From Paracidovorax wautersii (GTDB taxonomy: Bacteria > Pseudomonadota > Gammaproteobacteria > Burkholderiales > Burkholderiaceae_C): DNA of 64,000 bases. The DNA lies in assembly GCF_900113035.1 (NCBI RefSeq), contig NZ_FONX01000006.1:124001-188000 (forward strand). Direction: 5' to 3'. Below are positions 28,599 through 36,853 of the stretch, in pieces. Every line of letters begins with the position of its first letter. Positions within the stretch are counted from its first letter, which is position 1. A model generated the notes under the pieces. The model worked only from the letters and a program-made list of their open reading frames with translations. It was not told the origin of the DNA and did not search any database. The translations under genes were made by a program, and so were the position numbers.

Positions 28599-29792
28599 AT
28601 GGGAAATGCATTGGTGCATTCGGGAGACGCAGCGCAGCCTGGATCGAAGCCCCGCCCCGGATGGGCGCGGCGCCGTCTGCTGCGCGCCGCGGCCTGGCTC
28701 GCGCTGGCACCAGCCGGCTGGGCCTTCGCCGCCGAGCCGCTGGTCATTGGCCAGTCCCTGCCCCTGGGCAGCGCCGACGACGGCAGTGCCGCGCGCGCCA
28801 GTGCGGGCGCCCGGGCCTACATCGAGTTCGTCAACGCCTCGGGAGGCATCCGCGGGCGGCAGCTCAAGCTGCTCACCTTGGACGATGGAGGCGACCCGCG
28901 CCGCCACGTCGACAACCTGCGCCAGCTGGTCACCCAGCACAAGGCGGTCGCGTTGCTCAACTGCGTGGGCGATGCCGCCTGCGCGGCGGGCGCGCAGGTG
29001 GCGCGCACCGAGAAGGTGGCGCTGATCGGCCCGATGTCGGGGGCGGCAGCCCTCGGCCGGGACGCCAACCCTTATGTGTTCCGCACGCGCGCGACCTATG
29101 CGATGGAGGCGGAGGCGCTGACCAAGCAGATGCTGGCGCTCGGCACGAGCAAGGTCGTGATCGTCACCGACCGGCTTCCCGTCTCCGAGGGCGCGGCCGC
29201 GCTGCAGGAGGCCTTCGCGCGGCAGCGCATCGCATCGACCGTGCTCGACGTGGACCCTTCCGCGTCGGCATCGGTGGCGCGTTTCCGCTCCGAGGCCACT
29301 TCGGGCAGGTACCACGCGATGTTCGTGGACATGGGCGTGGAGGGCTTCGCACTCGTATCCAGGCTGAGCCAGGAAGCCAGCGACCGGTGGCCGTTGTTCG
29401 TCACGACCTTCGCCGCGGGCAACGTGAACTCGCTGCTGACCGGGTTCTCGGGCAGGGTGGTGGGTTTCACCTCGGTCGTTCCCAACCCCGAGGTCGCGTC
29501 GATCCAGTTGACCCGGGACCTGCAGGAGCACGCGGAGCGTTTCGCGGGCGGCGGACAGGCGGTGACCTTCGCCGGGATGGAGGGCTACATCAACGCGCGC
29601 ATCTGCGTGGACGCGCTGCGGCGCGCCTCCGCGGCGGGCATGGTCGACGCGCGCGGCGTACTCGCCGCCATGAACACCATGGGCAGCGTCGATCTCGGGG
29701 GCTTCACCGCGAATTTCTCGGCCTCGCCCTCCGCCGCCTCCGACCGGGTCGATATCGTCGTGCGGTCGCGCAGCGGGCACCTGTTGAAGTGA
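28599..29792 (+). CDS. ABC-type branched-chain amino acid substrate-binding protein
   Basis: A 397-residue periplasmic binding protein of the Leu/Ile/Val receptor type (Peripla_BP_6). The signal peptide is RRRLLRAAAWLALAPAGWAFA, followed by PLVIGQSLPLGSAD. The ligand-cleft hallmark GPMSGAAALGRDANPYVFRT is present. The ATG follows TAGGAG. No ABC permease or ATPase lies nearby, so it is an orphan receptor in an operon with a Bug protein and a c-di-GMP enzyme. The last 70 codons are duplicated 3.4 kb downstream. Confidence 0.9.
   Translation: MGNALVHSGDAAQPGSKPRPGWARRRLLRAAAWLALAPAGWAFAAEPLVIGQSLPLGSADDGSAARASAGARAYIEFVNASGGIRGRQLKLLTLDDGGDPRRHVDNLRQLVTQHKAVALLNCVGDAACAAGAQVARTEKVALIGPMSGAAALGRDANPYVFRTRATYAMEAEALTKQMLALGTSKVVIVTDRLPVSEGAAALQEAFARQRIASTVLDVDPSASASVARFRSEATSGRYHAMFVDMGVEGFALVSRLSQEASDRWPLFVTTFAAGNVNSLLTGFSGRVVGFTSVVPNPEVASIQLTRDLQEHAERFAGGGQAVTFAGMEGYINARICVDALRRASAAGMVDARGVLAAMNTMGSVDLGGFTANFSASPSAASDRVDIVVRSRSGHLLK
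29582..29792 (+). repeat. 211-bp direct repeat, upstream copy
   Basis: The 3' end of the substrate-binding gene matches 32957-33167 without gaps, with about 14 differences in 211 bases by eye. The copies enclose the LysR, Bug and hydrolase genes, and similarity ends exactly at the stop codon. Confidence 0.9.
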
Positions 29793-29899
29793 CGCCGGCA
29801 TCCCGCCGCCTCGGCGCTGACTGCCTAGCCCTGCGTGAATCTCGTGCAAGGGTCCGACTGCAGAGACGGCCGATCACCGAGGTAGAAAGTCCCCGGACT

Positions 29900-30811
29900 T
29901 CAGTGACCGGATGCCAATAGTTGTGGCGCCACCTGACGCAGCAGCGTGCGAAGCCACTTGTTCGCGCCGTCGCCATGGACCCGACGATGCCAATGCTGAA
30001 CCACGGTGAAGCGGGGCTGGGCAATGGGCAGCGCGAAAACGTGCAGACGCGGCCTATCCGGATGGAGGGCGACAAGGCTCTCGGGTACGGCCGCCACCAG
30101 GTCGGACTGCGCAACGAGCGAGGGCACGGACAGAAAATCCGGAACCTGTAGCTGCACTCGGCGGGAAGGCGAGAGAGCGGCCAGCGCGGCCTCGATGCGT
30201 CCGATGGCCGGGCCGCGCGGCGTGACCACACAATGCGCGCTGCGCAGGTAGCCGCTGACCGTCTGCAGCTCTGCGCGCAATGGATGGGATTTGCGCGCAA
30301 TGCCGACGTACTGCTGCTCCAGCAGCCGTTGGCGATAGAGGTTCGGATGGGCCTTGCTGGGCGTGCCGATCACGAGGTCGATCCGGCCCGCCTCGAGCTC
30401 GGCCCACACCTCCTCGCCGCCTGCACGCACGATCTCCAGTCCGATGCGCCAGTCTTCGTTGGCGATGCGCCGCAACAGGCCGGGCAGGAACACAAGTTCC
30501 GCCACGTCGATCATGTGGATGCGGAAGACCCGGCTGGAGCGCTGCGGATCGAAAGACTCGCTCAGTCTCTGGACGCGCTCGAAGTCGAGCAGCAGACGCT
30601 CGGCCTCGGTGGCAAGCTTGATTGCCAGCGGCGTGCGCGTCAACTGGTTTCCCGATCGCTCGAACAGCGGGTCGCCATAGTGCGCGCGCAACCGGGACAG
30701 CGCATGGCTGACCGTCGATTGGCTCAGGTTGAGGCTCGCTGCTGCGGCAGTCACGCTGCCATGCCGGGCCAGCGCTTGCACCACCCGCAGCAGGTCAATG
30801 TCGAGGGCCAT
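29900..30811 (-). CDS. LysR family transcriptional regulator
   Basis: A 303-residue LysR-type regulator. The N-terminal helix-turn-helix reads LARHGSVTAAAASLNLSQST, then VSHALSRLRAHYGDPLF. The effector domain includes GRIDLVIG, a NodD/LinR-like feature. It is divergent from the Bug-hydrolase pair across a 115-base region with T-N11-A-type palindromes, so it very probably controls them. Confidence 0.93.
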   Translation of the reverse strand: MALDIDLLRVVQALARHGSVTAAAASLNLSQSTVSHALSRLRAHYGDPLFERSGNQLTRTPLAIKLATEAERLLLDFERVQRLSESFDPQRSSRVFRIHMIDVAELVFLPGLLRRIANEDWRIGLEIVRAGGEEVWAELEAGRIDLVIGTPSKAHPNLYRQRLLEQQYVGIARKSHPLRAELQTVSGYLRSAHCVVTPRGPAIGRIEAALAALSPSRRVQLQVPDFLSVPSLVAQSDLVAAVPESLVALHPDRPRLHVFALPIAQPRFTVVQHWHRRVHGDGANKWLRTLLRQVAPQLLASGH

Positions 30812-30828
30812 GCGTCAATTTCAGGGTT

Positions 30829-30869
30829 ATCGATGCCGTCGATGGATTCTATGGCCCACGTCGTTGGGC
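30829..30869. promoter_or_regulatory. LysR-type binding sites in divergent promoter
   Basis: ATCGA-TGCCG-TCGAT (30829-30843) contains the LysR consensus T-N11-A. A second dyad, GCCCA-N6-TGGGC (30854-30869), lies 26 bases on. Together they sit between the LysR start (30811) and the Bug start (30927), as expected for recognition and activation sites. Confidence 0.5.
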
Positions 30870-30926
30870 GTCGCGCCGAGCCGTTCCTAAGATGGCTGTG
30901 GATTCGCCCACAACAAGGAGACACGC

Positions 30927-31898
30927 ATGCTTCGTCAGTTCGTTCGATTCATTGCCGCCGCGCTCGCGTTTGGCGCGTGCGGCGTTCAAGCTCAGCCGCA
31001 GACGGGTTTTCCGGTCAAGCCCGTTCGCATCGTGATTCCCTACCCGGCGGGAGGACCAGTCGATGCTGCGGGCCGCCAGATTGCCAAGGGCATGCAGGAG
31101 ATGCTCAAGCAGCCCGTGATCGTCGACAACAAGCCGGGAGCCAGCAGCACCATTGGCAGCGCCGAGGTTGCACGGGCCCCAGCGGACGGCCATACGGTGC
31201 TTCTGACGCTGGCCGATAGCTTTACCTACGTTCCTCACCTCTTCAAGAAGCTGCCCTACGACCCCTTTAAGGACTTCGCATTCGTCACCCAGTTGGCGCT
31301 GACACCGCCTGTGCTGATCTTGCGGACCGACGCGGGTGTCTCAGGGCTGAAGCAAATTGGCCCGGGCGGTGCTGCGCTCAACTACGGCACGTGGGGCCCA
31401 GGGAGCTACCCGCACCTGATCGGCTCGGCGCTAGCCCGGCAGACGCGCGGCAACCTGACCATCGTCGCCTACAAAGGAGGTGCGCCCGCCGCGCAGGATC
31501 TCATGGGCGGACATATCCAGATGACGATCGCCAGCATTCCGCAGGCTTTGGACATCCAGCAGAAGGGCCTTGCCACCATTTCCGCCATCGCCGGCACGCA
31601 GCGTTCACCGCTGATCCCCGACGTCCCCACCTTCGTCGAGCTGGGCTTCACCGATCCGACTTTCGCGGTCCCGATCTGGCTGGGCCTGGCCGCACCCGCC
31701 GGAACTCCCGTGTCCGTGGTGAGCCGGCTTCGGGATGCCGCGGTCGCGGCGCTGAAGCTGCCGGAGACGCAGAAGTTCCTCCAAGGCTTCGGATGGCGCG
31801 CGCTGGGCAACTCGCCGTCCGAGTTCCGCGCGGCGGTGGAGCGCGAGGGGCCTGTGATCGCGGAAGCCATGAGGCTCGCGGGCGTACAGCCGGAGTAG
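30927..31898 (+). CDS. Bug/TctC family periplasmic solute-binding protein
   Basis: A 323-residue Bug protein with a Sec signal (FIAAALAFGACGVQAQ). Motifs IVIPYPAGGPVDAAGRQIA, VIVDNKPGASSTIG, GGHIQMTIASIP and PDVPTFVELGF are typical. It is followed 7 nt later by an alpha/beta hydrolase gene, and a divergent LysR lies upstream. The binding protein and hydrolase may capture and cleave the same ester or amide, but the ligand is unknown. Confidence 0.93.
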   Translation: MLRQFVRFIAAALAFGACGVQAQPQTGFPVKPVRIVIPYPAGGPVDAAGRQIAKGMQEMLKQPVIVDNKPGASSTIGSAEVARAPADGHTVLLTLADSFTYVPHLFKKLPYDPFKDFAFVTQLALTPPVLILRTDAGVSGLKQIGPGGAALNYGTWGPGSYPHLIGSALARQTRGNLTIVAYKGGAPAAQDLMGGHIQMTIASIPQALDIQQKGLATISAIAGTQRSPLIPDVPTFVELGFTDPTFAVPIWLGLAAPAGTPVSVVSRLRDAAVAALKLPETQKFLQGFGWRALGNSPSEFRAAVEREGPVIAEAMRLAGVQPE

Positions 31899-31905
31899 CC
31901 GAGCG

Positions 31906-32880
31906 ATGCCGTCGAAGGGTTGTACCCATGCCGAGGAGTGGCGCATCCCCAGCACCTCGGATCCTGATGCGTGTCTGTTTGTCCGAAGGCGCGGCAAGCC
32001 CGGATCGGTGCCCGCGGTGTTGGTTCACGGCTTCTTTCAGCCGGGGTCGGCCATCCTGGACGTTCCCGGCTATTCGCTCCAGCAGGCGCTTGCGGACGCG
32101 GGGCTGCGTGTCTATCTGTTCGATCTTCGTGGCTATGGCCGTTCGAGCCGCCCGGCCTTCATGGAAGTCCCGCCCCAGCACAGCCGCCCTGCGCTGGGCT
32201 GCATGGCCGATGCGGTCGCAGACCTCGCCGACGTCGTGGCGTTCGTGCGAAAGCAAGAGGACGTCGCCTGCGTGGACCTGATCGGCTATTCGTGGGGCAC
32301 GGCTCGCAGCGCCAACTTCACGCTGGCGGCCCCGGGGTGCGTGCGCCGCCTGGCCCTCTACGCGCCGGTCTGGCGCCCCGCCGCTGGCGCCGCGGCGAAC
32401 GTCGGTGACGGCAAGGTCCCCCCAAACCTCGACCCCCGCCTTGGCGGCTACACCGTCGTGTTGCGTGGTGCGCTGAGGCGTGGATGGGACTGGGAGATTG
32501 GCGCTGCCGACGCGGCGGAGTATCGAGACCCCGCTGCGCTGGCGTGTGCGGAAAGCTCGCTGATGGATTCCGACCAAGGGCGTGGCAGCTCTGCCGAAGG
32601 CTTCCGCGCACCCATGGGCCCAAAGGTGGATGCGCTTCAGGTGCTCCGGGGAGGACAGCTCTTCGATGCACCCCGGCTGCGCCACGACCTCCTTCTGGTG
32701 CGAGGCGCGCAGGACAAGCTCTCGAGCGAGGGTGATGCCGCGGCCCTCTTTGAGTCTCTCGGGTCGCCGCACAAGCGGCTCGTGACCATAGACCGGGGTA
32801 CGCACCTTCTGCATCTGGAGCATGCGCGGTGGCGGCTGGTGGACGAACTGGCGGGATTCCTCGCGGGCGACAGGGTGTGA
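31906..32880 (+). CDS. Alpha/beta hydrolase
   Basis: A 324-residue alpha/beta-fold hydrolase, cytoplasmic, with no signal peptide. The oxyanion segment VLVHGFFQPG, the nucleophile elbow GYSWG (Ser129), Asp270 (RGAQDKLS) and His300 (GTHLLH) form a complete triad. Its last codon falls 76 bases before the duplicated 3' end of the substrate-binding gene. Co-transcribed with the preceding Bug gene. Esterase, lactonase or meta-cleavage-type hydrolase are all possible. Confidence 0.88.
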   Translation: MPSKGCTHAEEWRIPSTSDPDACLFVRRRGKPGSVPAVLVHGFFQPGSAILDVPGYSLQQALADAGLRVYLFDLRGYGRSSRPAFMEVPPQHSRPALGCMADAVADLADVVAFVRKQEDVACVDLIGYSWGTARSANFTLAAPGCVRRLALYAPVWRPAAGAAANVGDGKVPPNLDPRLGGYTVVLRGALRRGWDWEIGAADAAEYRDPAALACAESSLMDSDQGRGSSAEGFRAPMGPKVDALQVLRGGQLFDAPRLRHDLLLVRGAQDKLSSEGDAAALFESLGSPHKRLVTIDRGTHLLHLEHARWRLVDELAGFLAGDRV

Positions 32881-32956
32881 ACTGCGCGGTCGGACTGTGG
32901 CCTCCAGTCATCCGCGTCCCGGGTTCCGCGAGCCCGTAGTTCGCTCTCGGGCTGGT

Positions 32957-33167
32957 GGGCTCCATCAAGACGCGCATCTGCGTGGACACGCTGCAGCGCG
33001 CCTCCGCGGCGGGCATGGTCGACGCGTGCGGCGTACTCGCCGCCATGAACAACATGGGCAGCGTCGATCTCGGGGGCTTCACCGCGAATTTCTCGGCCTC
33101 GCCCTCCGCCGCCTCCGACCGGGTCGACGTCGTCGTGCGGGCGCGCAGCGGGCACCTGCTGAAATAG
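32957..33167 (+). pseudogene. Duplicated 3' fragment of substrate-binding protein gene
   Basis: Seventy codons (starting GSIKTRICVDTLQRAS) that repeat the C-terminus of the protein encoded at 28599-29792, with the same frame and a stop at the same place. There is no ribosome site and no signal peptide, so it is not a functional gene. A GTG at 32955 opens the frame by chance. It is the downstream copy of the 211-bp repeat. Confidence 0.88.
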
Positions 33168-33287
33168 CACGGGCCGCCGTTCGTTTCCCGCCTACGCCCG
33201 CGAGCAAGTGCGCGTGCGACCGCTGCGCCAGCAGTTCTCCAGTGCATCGCACCGATCGCCGATGGGCCGTGTCCGTGCGAACCGGCC

Positions 33288-34289
33288 CTAGTCGCGGCGC
33301 GAGGGCCGCCGGGCCGCCGGCGATGCGCTGGCGGTCCCTGAGCGGCCGGGGGTCGCTTGACCGCCTCGCGCCGAAGCCCCGGTACGGAGGACATCGATCA
33401 GCATGTCCATGGACGCGGTCCGGGTGCGGTCCTTCAGCGTGACGAGCCCCATGGCCACGGCAAGCGGGTTCTGGTCTTCCAGCTGCGACAACTCGCGCAC
33501 CTGGAGGCTGCACAGCCCACAGCCCGGGCGCTCCGCGCCCATGGCCTGCGGCGCGGCGAGGATGACGGCATCGGTCCGAAGCGCGTACTCGCGCAGGACG
33601 ATGACGCTCTCGCATTCCAAGGCCAGCGGCAGCATTCCCTTCTCGTCGCGGGCGATCAGCTTCGCCAGCCGGGCGCTCAGGATCGCGGGGATATGGACGG
33701 AGGCGAGCCGCTGCGCCCGCAGCTCCCCGAGGGTCACGGTCGCGCGGCCGGCCAGGGGATGGCCTTCGCGGCACATCAGGCTGAGCCGCATGCGCCCGAT
33801 CGGCTCGACCGCGCAGCGTTCATGGTCGATGAGCTCGCGCACATCGGCGACGAAGAAGTCGAGTTGCTCCTCCATCAGCCTTCTTTGCAGCTCCCGGGTG
33901 TGCGCGACGTCCAGCCGCACGCCGACGCGCGGGTGGGCTTGCTGGAACGCGGCGATGGCGGGGAGCACCACCGCCGGCGCGGACAGCGGGCCCGCGCCCA
34001 CGACCAGGTCGCCGAGCTCGCCCGTGCGCAGGAGCCGCAGCTCCTCGGACAGCTCCTCGCTGCTCAGCAGGAGCCTTTTGGCCCTGGCGAGCACCCGCTC
34101 GCCTGCCATCGTGAGCCGGACCCCGTTCGCCCGCCGGTCGAAGAGGGGCATCGACACGGACTCCTCGAGGGCGGCGACGCTGCGGCTGAACGCGGAGGCC
34201 GACAGGAAGGCCCGCTCCGCCGCGCGCCCGAAGTGCTGTTCCTCGGACAGCAGCACCATGTGGTGGAGCTGTTTCAGGTTGATGGGCAT
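33288..34289 (-). CDS. LysR family transcriptional regulator
   Basis: A 333-residue LysR regulator. The start at 34289 (MPINLKQLHHMVLL) is chosen because AGGAGG precedes it and the helix-turn-helix then begins at the N-terminus: HFGRAAERAFLSASAFSRSV. An upstream in-frame ATG at 34355 lacks homology. The effector domain has VVGAGPLSAPAVVLPAIAAF and a disordered Arg/Ala-rich C-terminal tail. No clear divergent partner, since the upstream neighbour is on the same strand. Confidence 0.9.
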   Translation of the reverse strand: MPINLKQLHHMVLLSEEQHFGRAAERAFLSASAFSRSVAALEESVSMPLFDRRANGVRLTMAGERVLARAKRLLLSSEELSEELRLLRTGELGDLVVGAGPLSAPAVVLPAIAAFQQAHPRVGVRLDVAHTRELQRRLMEEQLDFFVADVRELIDHERCAVEPIGRMRLSLMCREGHPLAGRATVTLGELRAQRLASVHIPAILSARLAKLIARDEKGMLPLALECESVIVLREYALRTDAVILAAPQAMGAERPGCGLCSLQVRELSQLEDQNPLAVAMGLVTLKDRTRTASMDMLIDVLRTGASARGGQATPGRSGTASASPAARRPSRRD

Positions 34290-34401
34290 CGCTGTCGCCT
34301 CCTGTGTTGCGCATGGCCGCCAGGCCCGCGCGCTCCCGGCATCCGCGCGGTTCACTCGCGGGACACGGGGTCCGCCAGATCCGGTGGGCCGCCATGGCGC
34401 T

Positions 34402-36714
34402 TCAGGGCGCGGCGGTCGCCGAGGCCGGCGCCTCGGTGCCGTCCTGCGGTGCCTGGGGGTCCTGGGCCGCGTCGAAGGATTCCTCGAGGAGCCGGGCCAT
34501 GTCCTCCAGGTTCATCACGAACTGCGCGAACTCCAGCCGGCGGTCCTTGAGGGCGATGCCGCGCCTTGCGGGGGCCATGGCGGCATGCTGCGTCTGGAGT
34601 ACGGACTTCCCATCCAGGTAGTCGAGCAGGTCGTCGACCTCGAAGGCCTCGGCGCGCCAGAAGCGGCGCGGCGGCTCTCCGGGACCTCTTCCCACGTAGC
34701 CGCGCACCAGCAAGTTGATCAGCTCGTGCGCCTGTCGCACCGGGTGGGCGCCGCAGCGGTAGCCGCTGAAGGCGCGGTTGGCCGTGACCACGCAGGTGCG
34801 CACGCGCGCCGGGGCGGTGGCGTCCCAGCCAAGCGCCTTGAAGAGCCGCGCCTGGTTGCCGGGTTCCGCGAGCCATAGGGCGCGGAGGTCCAGTTGCTCC
34901 TCTGCCTTCAGGACCAGGTCGTAGCTGTTGCGCAGCTCGTGCGGCGAGCACGGGTGGTAGGCGTTCTTGCATTCGATGACGAAGAGCACGCCATCGCGGT
35001 AGCAGAAGATGTCGGTCTCGCGCCTGCCGCTGATGTTGAAGTCGAAGCTCTCCCGCACGAGAAAGCCCGCTTGCCGCAGCGCCGTCGCCACGGCCACCTG
35101 CATCGGATCGTCGGCCGCCGCGGTCACGCCCTTGATCCCGCTGGCGTGCATGATGCTGCGCGCGAGGTTGGACTTGGCCACGATCGCCGGTGGAATGGCG
35201 ATATAGTCGCCCTTGGGGTCCAGCGAGTGCACGAACGGCCGGTACTGGAGGTCGATGTACACGTTGGCGCCCGCCGCGGAGTTCGTCGTCGGCAGCGACA
35301 GCAGCGAGATCAGCTCCTGCGCCTTCTCTGGCGACATCACGACCTGCAGCATCCGCAGCAGATCCGCGCGTGGCGCGACCATCACGGTGGACCGAAGCCC
35401 CAGGACCCTGCGCTTCACTGGGTCGTCCACCGTTTCCAGCTTCTTGCGGAACATGGTGTCGATGAGGTTGAACAGCCGTTGCGCCTTGAGCAGGTCCATG
35501 ATGGAGAGCTGCCCGCTGACCCGCAGGTCGGTGCTGCCGGGCGGCTGGAAGGTGTCGATCAGGGCGCCTTGGAGGAGAGGGAACTCCTCCAGGAACGGGC
35601 CGTCGACATTCAGGATCTCGATCAGCGGCGCAAGACTTGGCAGCGTGATCACGAACCGCTCTACGGGCTCTGTCCGGAGCGAAACGAACTCCAGCAGGCC
35701 GGCCTGGAAGAACGCGGACAGCGCGTCCTGGAACGAGGGCAGCTTCGGCTGCTCACCGCCCAGGTGCCGCTCGGACGAGGCCGCGCGTATCAGCAACTGC
35801 TGGTCGGCCTGGATGTAGCCCAGCCGGACGGATCGTTCGAATTCGGGATCGATGGCCGAGACCAGCACCCCGGCGGGGGTGGCTTGCGCCTTGTACGGAA
35901 GGCCATCGAGCAGGACCTCCGCGTCGATCAGCTCGTTGAGCCTCAGGGCGTCCACCAGCAGGCTGGAATAGACGCCCTCATGCGCCGATGCGGCGTGGTC
36001 GTCGGTCCAGGTCCACGTCCGGGCGCCGATGCCGGGACCGTCCCGCGAGATCATGTAGAGCCGGGAGAACGCCGATGCGAGCTCGGTGGCGCTCCAGCGC
36101 AGCGGCTGGCTCTCGTCGGCCTGCTCGCTGCCCAGCCAGTTGATGGAGAACGAGGAGTTGACGAGCGCCAGCAGGGTCTTGAGGGCCGCGCCTCGGCGCG
36201 CCTTCAGGCGGTCGACGATGCTCCGGTGGATCTGCCTCGCGGGCCCGGCGAGCGCCAGCAGCGCCTGCACGGACTGCAGGTACTGGACCTGCTCGGACGG
36301 CAGCGGCGAGGTCGCGGACAGTTCGAGCGCCGCCGCCACGATCTTCTTCAGGCAGCCGCCGTCGTATCCATAGCGCGAAGCGCGCAACAGGCCGTCCTTG
36401 CGCATGCGCGCGAGCCACGTGCTGCCGTCGAGGCGCAGCAGGGCCAACGTGGACGCCACGGCGTCGCGGCGGTCGTTCGCTGCGATGCACCCGGCCAGGC
36501 GCTCGTAGAGAGCCTTGGCCTCTTCACGCGTGGCGGTGGGCGCCGGCAGTGCCTGGGCCGCCGCCGCCATGGCGGACAGGGTCGGTGCCTTCAAGAGTTC
36601 GGCGATGCATGCGGCCAGGTCCAAGAGGGGCTCCTTCGTGTATTCAGCGCGGGCCTGGCCCGACCGGCCGCCTTCGTCGCCGGCTGCCGCGCCGTTGGCG
36701 CGCGGCACCTCCAT
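34402..36714 (-). CDS. Large unknown protein with C-terminal PD-(D/E)XK-like nuclease motif
   Basis: A 770-residue soluble protein of no family I recognise over its first ~540 residues, which are mainly helical. Around 560-590 it reads RRETDIFCYRDGVLFVIECK, followed by NAYHPCSPHELRNS. Asp568, Glu581 and Lys583 have the spacing of the restriction-endonuclease-like active site, as in NERD or Mrr nucleases. No signal peptide, helicase or methylase partner is visible. The ATG at 36714 has no good ribosome site because a palindrome lies directly before it; leaderless translation or a later start is possible. It could be a single-gene defence nuclease, but function is not established. Confidence 0.75.
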   Translation of the reverse strand: MEVPRANGAAAGDEGGRSGQARAEYTKEPLLDLAACIAELLKAPTLSAMAAAAQALPAPTATREEAKALYERLAGCIAANDRRDAVASTLALLRLDGSTWLARMRKDGLLRASRYGYDGGCLKKIVAAALELSATSPLPSEQVQYLQSVQALLALAGPARQIHRSIVDRLKARRGAALKTLLALVNSSFSINWLGSEQADESQPLRWSATELASAFSRLYMISRDGPGIGARTWTWTDDHAASAHEGVYSSLLVDALRLNELIDAEVLLDGLPYKAQATPAGVLVSAIDPEFERSVRLGYIQADQQLLIRAASSERHLGGEQPKLPSFQDALSAFFQAGLLEFVSLRTEPVERFVITLPSLAPLIEILNVDGPFLEEFPLLQGALIDTFQPPGSTDLRVSGQLSIMDLLKAQRLFNLIDTMFRKKLETVDDPVKRRVLGLRSTVMVAPRADLLRMLQVVMSPEKAQELISLLSLPTTNSAAGANVYIDLQYRPFVHSLDPKGDYIAIPPAIVAKSNLARSIMHASGIKGVTAAADDPMQVAVATALRQAGFLVRESFDFNISGRRETDIFCYRDGVLFVIECKNAYHPCSPHELRNSYDLVLKAEEQLDLRALWLAEPGNQARLFKALGWDATAPARVRTCVVTANRAFSGYRCGAHPVRQAHELINLLVRGYVGRGPGEPPRRFWRAEAFEVDDLLDYLDGKSVLQTQHAAMAPARRGIALKDRRLEFAQFVMNLEDMARLLEESFDAAQDPQAPQDGTEAPASATAAP

Positions 36715-36718
36715 CTTA

Positions 36719-36764
36719 TTGCAAGGATTGCAACGCTAGGCGGCTTAAATTGCATTGGACGCAA
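36719..36764. promoter_or_regulatory. Pair of TTGC-N7-GCAA sites between divergent genes
   Basis: TTGCAAGGATTGCAA (36719-36733, perfect palindrome) and TTGCATTGGACGCAA (36750-36764) share TTGC-N7-GCAA. Their centres are 31 bases apart, about three helical turns. The first ends 5 bases before the nuclease-like start codon. They sit between that gene and the divergent Bug gene, so one dimeric regulator could control both. Confidence 0.6.
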
Positions 36765-36853
36765 GCTGCCGCCTTGGCTACTCTCCTGGCGAACACGGTA
36801 CTGGGCGGCCCCGCGCGCACCGGCCCGCAACAAAAGAGACAAAGGAGACAGCG

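Noticed and set aside
32955..33167. A small 70-residue gene
   Set aside because: It is a copy of the 3' end of the binding-protein gene at 28599-29792, with no ribosome site. Treated as a duplicated fragment.
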